From: Sipunculus nudus | Taxonomy: Eukaryota; Annelida; Sipuncula; Golfingiida; Sipunculidae | Direction: 5' to 3' | Assembly: GCA_026874595.1 (NCBI GenBank) | Contig: CM049306.1 | Span: forward strand, 30,309,519-30,373,518 | DNA length: 64,000 bases | Shown here: piece by piece, positions 24,256 to 35,595 of the stretch | Position numbering within the stretch: the stretch's first letter is position 1 | Layout of the letters: each line of letters begins with the position of its first letter | The notes under the pieces: model-generated | What the model was told of the DNA's origin: nothing | The model's database searches: none | The model's input: the letters and a program-made list of their open reading frames with translations, nothing else | Translations under genes and position numbers: made by a program

Positions 24256-27038
24256 ATGAACAAACAGAGTACACTTAATTTAATGCACCTAAATGCAAAT
24301 TCAATCAAAAACAAACAAACTGAAATCCTAAATTACTTAACTGAACACAAAATAGACATTGCATTATTCACAGAAACCAAGCTATCACCAAGCTCCCATT
24401 TCTCATTGGGAAACTACACCCTATGTCGAAAAGACAGGGAAGATAGAGGAGGCGGAGTAGCCATTGCTATTAATAGCAAACTTGACTACTCCATAAATAA
24501 CTGGTTTAATAACACAGAAGATGAAATCCTATCCATTAGAATAAATGGTATAGAAGGCAACATGCCATTTCTAGACATAATTGCCTGCTATAATCCACCA
24601 CTAGAAAAAATAAAAAAAGAAATATTCAGGAAAATTAAAAATAAAAGCCCACACTTCATAATAATCGGAGACCTAAACTCCCCACATACACAATATGGTG
24701 CCAGGTACACAAACACATCAGGGAAAATACTAATGGACGAAATATCTGACGGCAACCTAGTGCTAATAAACAACACAGAACCCACTTTTACACAACAGGC
24801 CAATGGAATATACTAGACTTAGCAATATCCTCACCAGATGTCGCTATAGTCGCAGACTTCAGTGTTGGGGAGGACTTAGGCTCAGACCACCTCCCCATAC
24901 ACACAAAACTAGACTGGCAACCAAAAATCAACCCACCAAAATTATACAGAAACCTAAAAAAAGCAGATTGGGACAAATTTAATAAAATAATAACAGAAAA
25001 TATGATAGACCCCAATAACTCTTTAATAATATCACACACACAAATCGACATAGTAACTGGCAGCATCACAAACACCATTAAAAAAGCAATAGACACAGTA
25101 GCACCAGAACAAGAAATAACAAACAGAAACTGGTGGAAATTTACCCCAGACATAAAACACCTGGTAAAACTTAGAAGAAAAGCCAGGACAAAATATCAGA
25201 CCACTAGACACCCAGATGACAAAACACATTATAACTACCTCAGCAAACAAGTAAAAGACAAAATCCTAGCACAAAAAAGAAAACAGTGGAATGAATACAT
25301 TACAGGCTTAGACCACACTACAAACCTAGGGGATTTCTGGAAAAACTTTAAAAAATTCTCAAATTCCCAATTAAACCCAAACACCGGCAAAATCAAAACA
25401 TTAACACGCCCAGATGGCTCAACAGCTACTACAGCAAATGAGAGGGCAGACTTATTCGCTGAAACTCTAGAAAATATACATAAAACACCAGAAAATGAAC
25501 ACTATGATGACAAATTCAAACAACAAGTCAATGAAGTCTTAGATATAAACAAAAATTTATTCACTCCACTAAACCAACCCACTACAGAGCCAGGAGATGA
25601 CTCCGACACTACTCGGCCCATCTCAATAATAGAAATAAAAAGAGCACTAAGCACATGCAAAGGAAAATCAGCCCCAGGAATAGATAAAATAAACTACAAA
25701 ATTCTTAAAAAGGTACCAGACATAGGATTATACAGAATTGCAGGCATTTATAACCTATGCCTGACATGGGGCTACTTCCCAGCAGTATGAAAGACTGCTC
25801 TAGTCACCATGATTCCTAAACCAAACAAAGACACAGAATTGCCTAAAAACCACAGGCCAATTAGCGTCCTCCCATGCCTAGGAAAATTATTCGAAAAAAT
25901 AATAAAAAACAGAATAACAAACTTCCTCAACAACAGAGCCCAAGAATTAGGCGGTCCCTTCTTTAATGAAAACCAGGCAGGCTTTAGAGCAGGTAGGTCC
26001 ACTATAGATCAACTATTCAGGCTAAGTCAATCAATCCACAATGGATTCCAAAAATCCGAAGCCACACTAGCCACATTCCTCGACGTGGAAAAGGCTTTCG
26101 ATGCAGTCTGGATTGAAGGACTGAGACTAAAACTCATGAGAACCAAACTCCCAAACAAACTAATTAGAATTTTATCATCATTCCTACAAGATAGAACCCT
26201 CAAAGTAAACATAAATGACACCCACTCCAGAGAAATAACACTACAGGCTGGAACTCCCCAAGGCTCAGTCCTGAGTCCAGTACTGTTTATAATATACGTA
26301 AATGACCTACCGAAAACCAGCCAGCAGGCCCAAGTGTCACAATTTGCTGACGATATAGCCATATGGGCAACCAGCAAGAAATCCGAAATTGCTGGCACCC
26401 TGGTACAAGCCCAATTAGACCTCATCAGTAATTGGTGCAACAGATGGAGAATAAAACTTAACCCAGACAAAACCCAAACAGTCTTATTCACCAAAGCCAC
26501 AAAAAACAAATGGTTCGAAACTCTCGAATTACAAGAGAAGGATCTTAAAGAATCCAAAACTGCAAAATTCCTAGGCCTTACTTTTGATGAAAAAGCCAAT
26601 TTGAAAACGCACATAGAAGACATAACACACAGAATGTGGCAACGCACAAATGCCCTTAAAAAAGTGTGCAGACTAAAAGAAGGACCCTCCATCGAAACCG
26701 CCACTTACCTATACAAACAATGGATCCGCCCAATAGGCACATATGGATCCATAGCTTACCTAGGAGCCCCCAAAACCTACTTAAAAAAATTAGAGGTACA
26801 ACAAAACAATGCACTCCGAGCCATCCTGAGAGCAAGGAGAAGAACCAATACCAACATATTAAGAGAACGAACAAATACACCAAAAATATTAGACTACATA
26901 ACAGAACAGTCAACCAACGCCTACAACAGAATTAAAAACAATCCCAAAATTGCTGAAATTATCACTATACATAGAAGAACTAAACCTAAAAACAAGCACC
27001 TAACCCCACTTAACATAATACAAGAAAACACAAATTAA
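24256..27038 (+). pseudogene. LINE ORF2: AP-like endonuclease plus reverse transcriptase, broken
   Basis: The endonuclease is at 24256-24950: LMHLNANSIKNKQTEI, LFTETKLSP, GGGVAIAI and GDLNSPH. A one-base loss near 24807 shifts the frame just before ILDLAISSPD and GSDHLPI. The reverse transcriptase runs from about 25600 to 26520: GKSAPGIDKINYKILK, NHRPISVLPCLGKLFEKII, the LDVEKAFDAVW aspartate, AGTPQGSVLSPVLFIIYVND, and catalytic QFADDIAIWA. A TGA at 25788 interrupts FPAV*KTALVTMIPKPNKD where Trp is expected. The C-terminal domain (IRPIGTYGSIAYLGA) is intact to the TAA at 27036-27038. Motif order and wording fit the Jockey superfamily; the exact clade would need a tree. Confidence 0.85.
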
Positions 27039-27257
27039 AGTAATCCCCCCCCCCCCCCCAATCAACCCCCCCCCCCCTAAATAATTATACCATAACAGGA
27101 CAGTTGAGTTACCAAACGGTGGACAACGTCTGAAAAATAACCCAAAAACCGCAGAGTGGCAACAGCAGGGCCCATATCGGTTACCCTCTTGCTGGAAATC
27201 ACTCACCTAAAACCCTCAAATTCCCCCCCCCCCCCCCCCACATAAACAAACTAGAAT

Positions 27258-28449
27258 ACGGGTAGTCGACAAGCGACTACTTGTATCCGCCTAAATCAGA
27301 GTGGAACGGGTGAAGTGAGGCATGGATTGAGTGGCAAGAGGTATAGAGTGAAGTGTTGCATATTAGCATGGATTTCTGCAGCCAAATTGTGTATGTAGGT
27401 TGCGCCACCTACCCCAAAATCCAGAAAGCCGTCCAAGTTGTATACATATGCAAAATTTAAGGCAGATAAGTCAAACCACTACATGTATATGAGTGATTTT
27501 TGCCCTTGGCAGACAAACAGATGGACGCTGTGCAAAAAGGGTTGCAGGTGGCGCCACTAGTTTAGCGTATAATAAAGAGCTATGTGAGAACTATACACAT
27601 GCAAAACTTTGGCCCAATCGGTCAAATGGTTCCCAAGATATGAGCTTGGATATTTGCTGCATAAACTAGAATGCAGGTGGCGCCACCTGTCATAAAATCA
27701 AGAGAGCTGTCGGGGATGTATAAACTTGCAAAATTTTAGGCAGATATGTCAAACCACTGCCGAGATATGAGTGATTTTATCCCATGGCAGACAAACAGAC
27801 GGGAGCTGTGCAAAAATGGCTGCAGGTGGCGCCACCAGTTTTGCGTATGATAAAGAGCTATGTGAGATTTATACACATGCAAAATTTTGGCCCAATCGGT
27901 CAAACGGTTCCCGAGATATGAGCTTGGATGTCTGCAGCGTAAACATGATTGTAGGTGGCGCCACCTGTCATAAAATCAGAAAGCTATCCAGGATGTATAA
28001 GCATGCTGAATTTCAGGTGAATTAGTCAAACCACTGCAGAGATATGAGTGATTTTAACCCAAGGCAGACGAACAGATGGATACTGTGCAAGCATGGTTGC
28101 AGGTGGCGCCACCATTTTTTGTGTATGTTATAAAGCTCTCCAAGGGCTACATTTGTGCAAAAAAATTTTCCTGATCGGTCAAACGGTTCCCGAGATATGT
28201 GGGTTTATGTGTGGAAACAGACGCACAAACGGACGCAGAGCACAGAGGAAAGGTCAGAGGCCAAAACAAAATCGGGGCGCAGCAGTTCACATGTGACCCG
28301 AACATAATCCCGGGTTTCGTAAAATTCCACCCAGCGGTTACTGAGGAGTTCTCCGGACACCTACGCGGCGGCGGCGGCGGCGTGCAGCTGAAAAAATAGT
28401 ATCCGCAAAACTCTGTTTTGGCGGATACAATAAATAAGTAAACGGGTAG
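27258..28449. mobile_element. Non-autonomous element phased by GGTGGCGCCACC palindromes
   Basis: The inverted ends are TTGTATCCGCC (27281-27291) and GGCGGATACAA (28420-28430). Hairpins sit at both ends: GTAGTCG..CGACTAC (27262-27280) and GTATCCGC..GGCGGATAC (28399-28428). ACGGGTAG occurs at 27258-27265 and 28442-28449, a candidate 8-bp target duplication, though it is not flush with the inverted ends. The body is a dimeric repeat of about 278 bp with a palindrome at each half-unit. It lies inside the C-run field that follows the LINE. No coding capacity. Confidence 0.7.
27398..28113. repeat. 278-bp higher-order repeat with six palindromic boundaries
   Basis: Palindrome starts are 27398 (one mismatch), 27547, 27676, 27825, 27954 and 28102. 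Spacings are 149, 129, 149, 129 and 148. The two half-units differ: one carries TTGCGTATnATAAAGAGCTATG, the other TGTCATAAAATCA. The site at 27674-27689 extends to a perfect 16-bp palindrome CAGGTGGCGCCACCTG. Confidence 0.85.
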
Positions 28450-30300
28450 CTGAGTTGCCAAAACGGTGGACAGCACCCACAAACAGTACCAGAACCCCCC
28501 CCCCCCCCCCAATACTTAAAACAACACCATAAGCCCCCCCCCCCCCAGTGTTATAACCCCCCCCCCTCTACATCAATCCGAAATAAAATAAAAAATCCCA
28601 AAAACAATCCCCCCCCCCCCCCAATCAATCCCCCACCTCCAGAGGTAGAAAGTTCCAAAGCTACATGTCGATGTGTAGACACGACATGAAACCCAGCTAA
28701 AGAACCTAAAACCTAACCCCCCCCCCCCCCACCAAATATTTATACCATAACAGGACAGTTGAGTTGCCAAACGGTGGACAACGTCCGAAAAATAACCAAA
28801 AAACCCCAGAGTGTTTACAGCAGGGCCCATATCGGTTACCCTCTTGCTGGAAATCACTCACCTAAACCCTCCAATCCCCCCCCCCCCCCCACATAAATAA
28901 ACACATAAACAAATGGGTAGCTGAGTTGCCAAACGGTGGACAGCACCCACACACAGTAGCAGAACCCCTACCCCCCCCCCCCCCCCCCAGTACTTAAAAC
29001 AACACCATAAGCCCCCCCCATATGTTATAACCCCCCCCCCTCTCGAAATCAACCCGAAATAAAATAAAAATCCCAAAAACAATCCCCCCCCCATCACAAA
29101 CCACCCCCCCCCCCCCCCAAGTAAAATAAAAAATACTTATAAATAAACACCTTCCCTAAAATAAAAATAAATTAACCAAAGACAAAGTGTCCTGACCAGG
29201 GCACTATCTATTGTCCAAGGTTCAAAACTAAAACAAATAAAACATAAAAGGTTAGGCCAAAAAAAATTAAAGGTATGGTTCTCAGGCACCGCCCGCATCA
29301 ATTTTAAACCCCCGCATCAAAAATTTTTATTTTGATTATCAATAGAAACTCACCAATTTCAAGCTGCAGCCGCTCAGATATTTCTTTCAAGAAGAAAAAA
29401 ATCATACAATTTCCTTCGTTTTGTAGTGTTGTTACTTGTTAAGCCAAATAAATCTACTACTTTAATGCTTTTCATTTTTCATTTGACGTTTTTATCGAAA
29501 CATACCAAAAAATTAAAAATAAAAAAACCGCCCGCCCGCACTGATTTCTGAAAAAAAAAGTGCTTGAGAACCATACCTTTTTTTTATTTTGGCCTTATAG
29601 GATGAGTTCTCTGCTGGCTCGGCTGGGTCGTGGATTACCATCACCCAATAAATCAGTACACAACAATCCGAAATAAAATAAAAATCCCAAAAAGCTATCC
29701 CCCCCCCCCCCCAATCACTAACCACCCCCCCCCCCCCCCAGTAAAATAAAAATACTTATAAATAAACACCTTCCCTATAAAAATAAAATAAATGAACCAA
29801 AGACAAAGTGTCCTGACCAGGGCACTATCTATTGTCTAAGGTTCACATCAAAATTAAAATAAAGTAAACAATCCCCCCCCCCCCCCCGAAAAAAATTTAA
29901 ATAAATAAACTAAAAGGATTTACGATGAGTTTACTACAGGTCCGGCTGGGCGTAAGGTAACTATCCGACAATACACCCCAAAAATACAACAAAATAAAAA
30001 CTCCAAACCCCCCCCCCCCCCCAAACGAATGTAAAGCAGTCAATAAAACTAAAGCAACCCACCCCACCTCCTAGGAAACCAAGATCCCTAAAGAAGGCAA
30101 ACATCAGCTACAAACTACCATGAAAACCTGAACCAAGGAAGACTGTAGCTGCAGCTGATGACACAAGTACCAACCAAGGGAAATCCTAGAAGTTGCACCT
30201 CAACAATGAGCCCAACCAAGGGGGATGTAGCTGCAGGAAGAGAAAGCCAGCACTGCAACAGGGCAGAGAAGAAGAAAGAAACCCCCCCCCCTCAACTCCC
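28431..30300. repeat. Poly-C-punctuated tandem repeat field
   Basis: More than fifteen C runs of 8-20 bases are spaced 20-150 bp apart, all on the + strand. Units recur: GGTAGCTGAGTTGCCAAA.CG at 28445 and 28916; CCGAAATAAAATAAAAA-TCCC near 28578, 29060 and 29668; and GACAAAGTGTCCTGACCAGG at 29182 and 29800. Part of the unit matches the LINE 3' tail (27083-27240 against 28741-28890). C-run lengths in such sequence are prone to slippage and sequencing error. Confidence 0.75.
29255..29594. mobile_element. Harbinger-type MITE with TTA target duplication
   Basis: The 340-bp element starts GGCCAAAAAAAATTAAAGGT and ends in its near-perfect inverse. The inner part of the inverted repeat, AAAGGTATGGTTCTCAgGCAC, pairs with GTGCTTGAGAACCATACCTTT. 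TTA is duplicated at 29252-29254 and 29595-29597. A 3-bp TWA target is characteristic of PIF/Harbinger elements. It interrupts the poly-C repeat field, so it is younger than that field. Confidence 0.8.
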
Positions 30301-31660
30301 CCCTGTACATAAAATCGTTATAGCCAGTAGATGATAGAATAGAACTAGAAAGAAAAATAAAAATTAAAATAAAAAAATACATAAAACAAAAAATTAGAAA
30401 CATTTTATAAGCTGCACCATTAGACCTGAGTGGTAAATACCCACTCATCTAGAATGCACAACACAAGCACAGCACCAAAATACTATACTTGCACGTAATT
30501 TTTAGTTTAGTATATTTCAGGTACTACACCCACCAAGTCAAGAGGTCTGGATTTCTCTACACACCCCACTGCATACACACAAACATCATATCACACTTTC
30601 TTTTTACCCCCACACAAAAATATGCAGGGAATTACAAAATGCAATGACGGGAGTACTCCGAAGAAATATGTGAGAACATATTTTGATGACGGACTACTCT
30701 CACCAGCACAAATGTTGAATTCTCATCACTGCTCACGACATATAACAAACGCAAAATCACCTTGCACGAGGCACCAACAATACAACAAAACATATTTAGC
30801 GGAAAATATTTTATTAATAGAAGCCTCACGCCACCATAAATTCAAGCAGACACCTTTGCAGTTTTTATAAATTAATTAAGTAATAATAAAATTAAAAACA
30901 CAACAACACACCAGCAGAAGGTTGCCGATGACGAAAAATTTGTTAACTTGCATAACTGGGAAACTGGTTAAAACGGTCCAAATGGCCGAAATCGCAAGTA
31001 AAAGGGCTTTGCCTCCTCGAAGTAAAGTCGCTCACAAGGATCGAGTTCGGCTCTCGATTGGCATGGCTGGGTCTCCGCTGCTGGGATCGGTGGAGGGAAT
31101 GCGGGTTGCTTCGGGCTTTGTGGCTGTGGGTGCTGTAGCTTTCTAACAAGGACTTTCAACCCAGGAGAGAAGAGGGCGCCCCCTATGGCTCCTTGCTTGG
31201 CTTAGCGTGGCACTGCGACTGTCGGCTCTGAGAACATGCTTAAGGAGCGTACAGGGCTGAGGTCTTGACCGCAGCAACCTGTAGCTGCTCGATGAGCGTA
31301 TACTTCTTTTGGCTGGCACACAGTTTTTATTTTTCCCCTTGTGTCACGACGATGCTCGATATATACAACTTGGGCGAGACTTAACCTAGTTAGAATGGAA
31401 TTATGTGAGCATAATTTTGGTCCATTTGGATCAAAATGGCACCTTTCCGGAAATTCATCTTTATTCGTGGAAAATGTAACAGTTAATTGTATAATATGAA
31501 AGGTACTTGCATGATAAAAGATCAAGTAAGTTTTTGAAGAGTGTATTATGAAGGGTGTACATACGAACGCACAAAGCTGTCTCATGCAAACTAACTTGTG
31601 TCTCAAAAATATTTATATATGATTATATATTACCACATTTCCTCATCATTAAAAAAATTC
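30301..31660. other. No gene supported; mixed non-coding
   Basis: The sequence passes from C/A-rich repeats to ordinary AT-rich DNA. A GC-richer block at about 30920-31200 gives overlapping ORFs on both strands (30922-31146 + and 31202-31606 -) with no recognised domain. It may be the end of an unidentified element. Confidence 0.4.
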
Positions 31661-31689
31661 AATCTGTGTACTCTTTTGAGCGTGGATGA

Positions 31690-33060
31690 AACAGGGACAA
31701 GTGGCCTGTGCAAGATAAATTACTAAATGTAATGGTAAAACACGTACTTTTCTTTTGAAAGATCGTTTATTAAGGATAAGGTACATCATGTAATGGTAAA
31801 ACATATTGTTCTTGGGTAAAATATATTATGAAAAATTAATTACATGAGAAAATGGTACGTATTGTTCTCGGATAACATATATTATGAAAGAATAGTTTAC
31901 ATTATGCAATGGTAAAATATCTATTGTTCTTGGGTCAAATAAATAATGAAAGATGAATAACATTTTGTAACGATTAAACGCATACACACATACTATTATT
32001 CAGTAAAACCGATTTTGAAAGATATACTACGTAATGTTACGGTAATCACATACTTAGCTTGAATCAACTTGTCACCTTTGACACATATACACATGGGTAA
32101 CCTAAACTGCACTATGTTATGGTAAATCAAACTAATTTTGGATGTTACAGATAAAAAAAAATTGCTTATGAAAGATATGCATAATGCAACAGTAAAACAC
32201 ATTATTCTTGGATTAAATGAATTATGAAATATAAATTGCAACATTTTATGATAAAACTCATGCTGCTGCTCTTGAATAAAAAGATTGTAAATATAACCTA
32301 CATCAATCGGTATTAAAACACGTACTGGTCTTGTATAGTAAAATACATACTGATAAAATAAATTATGAAAGATTGTAAAAATAGAATGCAAATGACGAAG
32401 TGCATTGGTCTTGGATAAAATAGAATACGAATAGTAAATTCAGTAAGGTAATAATAAAACACGTACTACTCCCGGGTAAAATAGATTATGAAATATAAAT
32501 AAAAAAATATAATGGTGAAACATACTGTTCTTGGTTAAAATACATTGTAAAAGATACTTTATATAATGTGCCAGGAAAACACTTACTACTCCTACAAAAA
32601 ATGGATTATGAAATATAAATTGCAAAATCTTATGATAAAACTCGTGCTGCTGCTCTTGGAAAACTTGATTGAAATAGATGAAGTACATTCTTAATGGTAA
32701 AACATGAACTGGTCTCGGGTTAAATAGATTATGAAACGTAAATTCCATTATATAATAGTAAAACACATACTACTCGGTTAAAATAATAAAAGAAATATAA
32801 ATTGAAAAATGTAATGGTAAATCTTTCTGTTCTTGGTTAAAATAGTGTAAAATATACTTTATATAATATGTTGATGAAACACATACTCTGCATGAGTTAA
32901 ATATAGACTGTGAAATATAAATTACTTAATGTAACGATAAAACACACACATTTCTTGTGTGGAATAGATTATGAAAGATACAGTCGCATAATATTATGTT
33001 GAAGATAAAATTAAAATTCAATGAAAATTCAATAACTATGAAAGGTAAAGTTCGTTATAT
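31690..33060. repeat. 60-bp satellite array 2
   Basis: The same unit as array 1. Its left edge (TGTGCAAGATAAATTACTAA) aligns with 12875, and its right half is nearly identical to about 15280-16130. The array is about 1.4 kb against 3.3 kb, so one copy has expanded or contracted since the duplication, mainly in the part matching about 13550-14840. Confidence 0.85.
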
Positions 33061-33752
33061 TTAGCTTAAGACATACTCTTCTTATGAGGTAGAAAACAGT
33101 CTTCAAAAATTAAGAAACGGATGTGTACGCAGAATTTTTGGTTAGCTCTCCGGGAATGAAAAAGAATCATGTTTAATCCATAGATTATATTCCGGCTGAA
33201 ACTTTGTTTGTACAATTCATCTATAAATAATCCAGCTTGATATTCACTATGCCCTGTAGTTTCCCTTGATTAAGTAGTGATAATGTGCTCTTAGGACCGC
33301 ATATCACCGAAAACACCATATTTTTATCATGGCCGTTTTTCGGAATTGTTTAGGTTGTTCCTTAACTCTAATAGCCTCCAAAACAATATATTTTATTAAC
33401 ATTCAGTGCGAGACCCCGACACGCATACCAAGGGAAAAAAATTAATACTGCAGACGTATCGGGAACCGCATGAATATTGTATAACTGTAGTTATTTCTTT
33501 AGTTCCTTAACTTTTTGATTGTTTGAGGGACCGCCAACATGAACTGAGTAAAATAAACGGATAGATCAAACGGTGGTAATAATATCGTGATTCAATTTAA
33601 GCAGTCATTCTGCTTTGCCGCTTGTTGTTCGTTGTTTTAGTGTGCACAAGCAGAACACTGCACCTACCGTCATTCTCCGATAATCAACATCTAGGACAAA
33701 CAACAGGGTGAGACAGGTTAAAACATTATAATGATCAAACTGGCTGGCTTAA

Positions 33753-35469
33753 CATAAAACTAGATGTGTCGGAACGACACGAATGCCCCCGCCTGGGGCA
33801 AATTAGAAACATTTGTTAAATTTTGTAAATTTTTTTAAGTTCAGGAGGTGTTGTATGGTCAAAAGTAGGTCAACAAGGGCAAAATGCAAACTCGATCTGT
33901 AGAGGGTCATTATCAAGCAACACACCAAAAATCAGGCCAGTATCTGCAGGCATTGTGAAAAAAAGTCCATATATGTGCATTTTCCATGAAAATTTCTGTC
34001 TTTCATGAAATTTACTATGTTCAGGATCTGTCATATGGTGAAAAATAGGTTAACTGGGACGAAACACAAACTGGATCTGTAAGTGATCATTATGCGCCCA
34101 CAGACCAAACATTAGGCCAGTATCTGTAAGCATTGCATTGCGAAACTAGGATATAAGCAAAAGTTGATAATCATTTATAAATTTAAATTGGAGAGGTATA
34201 TACCATGTTTCATAACAATCCACCAAATGCTTCCTGAGAAATAAGCTCCTAAGTTTGTTTCTATACTAAGCTCTGTGACCTTGAAAAGTAGGTCAAGATC
34301 ACCCATCTCTGAACTTGACCAAGATTTTGTAAATATAATGCAATAGCACTGAAGAAATGAAGTTCCTGTGTTGAATACCTTTGGAGATATCCTGCACAAA
34401 AGGCCAAAATTGAAAAAAATCTGATAAAATTTCATTAAAAAATCAGAAATTGCAGGTGGCGCCACCAAAATTGTGCAGCACATACAGACCATCAGTCCCA
34501 ATGATCATAGTAAGTTTTGTGAAAATCCACACAATGGTTCCTGATATATAAACTTCTGAGTGTTTTTCTGTAATCAGCTCTAAATTGTAGAAAAATGGGT
34601 CAAGGTCACCCATCTTCAAACTTGACCGAGATTTTATCGATATACATCTTCACTGATGAAATAAAATTCCAACGGTGAATCCTTTTAGAGATATTCCGCT
34701 CACAAGGTAAAAGTTAATAGACGCGGAACGGACGGACGGGCAGACACCGGACAGACAGATGGACGGACGGACAGACGGACAGCTTGGGTGACGACAATAG
34801 CCCATCAGCCTATGAGCTGAGGGCTAAAAACGGCTGTACATGTTGTTTGTCATGAAAATTATTTCTAAGTTTAGGAGCCGTTAAACGGTCAAAAGTAGGT
34901 CAACCGGGACGAAACGCGAACTCTATCTGTAACTGGTCATTATCTGCCCACACACCAAAAATCAGGCAAGTATCTGCAGGCATTGCGATAAAAAGTCCGT
35001 ACATGTGTATTTGTCATGAAAATTTCTATTTTTCATGAAATTTTCTAAGTTTTGGAGCCGTTAAACGGTCAAAAGTAGGTCAACCGGGACGAAACGCGAA
35101 CTCGATCTGTAACTAGTCATTATCTGCCCACACACCAAAAATCAGGCAAGTATCTGCAGGCATTGCGAAAAAAAGTCTGTACATGTGTATTTGTCATGAA
35201 AATTTCTATTTTTCATGAATTTTTCTAAGTTTAGGAGCCGTAAAACGGTTAAAAGTAGGTCAACCGGGACGAAACGCGAACTCGATCTGTAACTGGTCAT
35301 TATCTGCCTACACACCAAAATTCAGGTCAATATCTGCAGGCATTGCGAAAAAAGTCTGTATAACTGTTTGATTTCGGAATGACGGAATGACAGAATGACG
35401 GAAGGACGGAAGGACGGACATGGGTAAAACTATATGCCCCAGCCACTTTGTGGCGGGGGCATAAAAAAA
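33753..35469. mobile_element. 1.7-kb repeat inserted in the 3' flank of receptor copy 2
   Basis: Copy 1 is continuous across this point (GGCTTAA|ATCTGGTG near 16797). The insert carries ATGCCCCCGCC (33783-33793) and GGCGGGGGCAT (35452-35462) as inverted ends. Inside are about three near-identical units of about 178 bp (34860-35360) built on AAAAGTAGGTCAACCGGGAC. There is also a nested stretch with a GGTGGCGCCACC palindrome (34455-34466) and GGAC/AGAC runs near 34725-34790 and 35385-35420. No coding capacity. Confidence 0.75.
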
Positions 35470-35595
35470 ACTGGTGTTAGGATTGATAAAATCACTCGTT
35501 GAGACAAAAGAGTCCCTGTAACCATAACTATACAGGAACCAACACAAATATATACACGAAGAAACACTGGCTAAAACACAACTTCCTTGCTTTAT

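Larger units (their letters stand above)
21955..27240 (+). mobile_element. Decayed Jockey-like non-LTR retrotransposon (LINE)
   Basis: A nearly full-length element: tandem 250-bp 5' untranslated repeats, ORF1 with CCHC zinc knuckles, ORF2 with endonuclease and reverse transcriptase, and a C-run-rich 3' untranslated region. The + strand is strongly A/C-rich and G-poor through the coding region. Frameshifts and in-frame stops in both ORFs make this copy non-functional as read. Tail sequences (ACCATAACAGGACAGTTGAG onward) recur at 28741-28890. No poly-A tail or target duplication was identified, so the outer boundaries are approximate. Confidence 0.85.

Noticed and set aside
26027-26704. 225-codon minus-strand ORF
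   Set aside because: A shadow of the LINE reverse transcriptase, caused by its biased composition.
27240-28450. Possible CRISPR-like array, from evenly spaced palindromes
   Set aside because: Spacers are near-identical repeats and not unique sequences, the genome is animal, and no cas genes exist; it is a higher-order repeat.
27771-28512. ORFs with AGGATSF-like text across 27.7-28.5 kb
   Set aside because: They read through the palindromic higher-order repeat and simple GGC runs; no domain.
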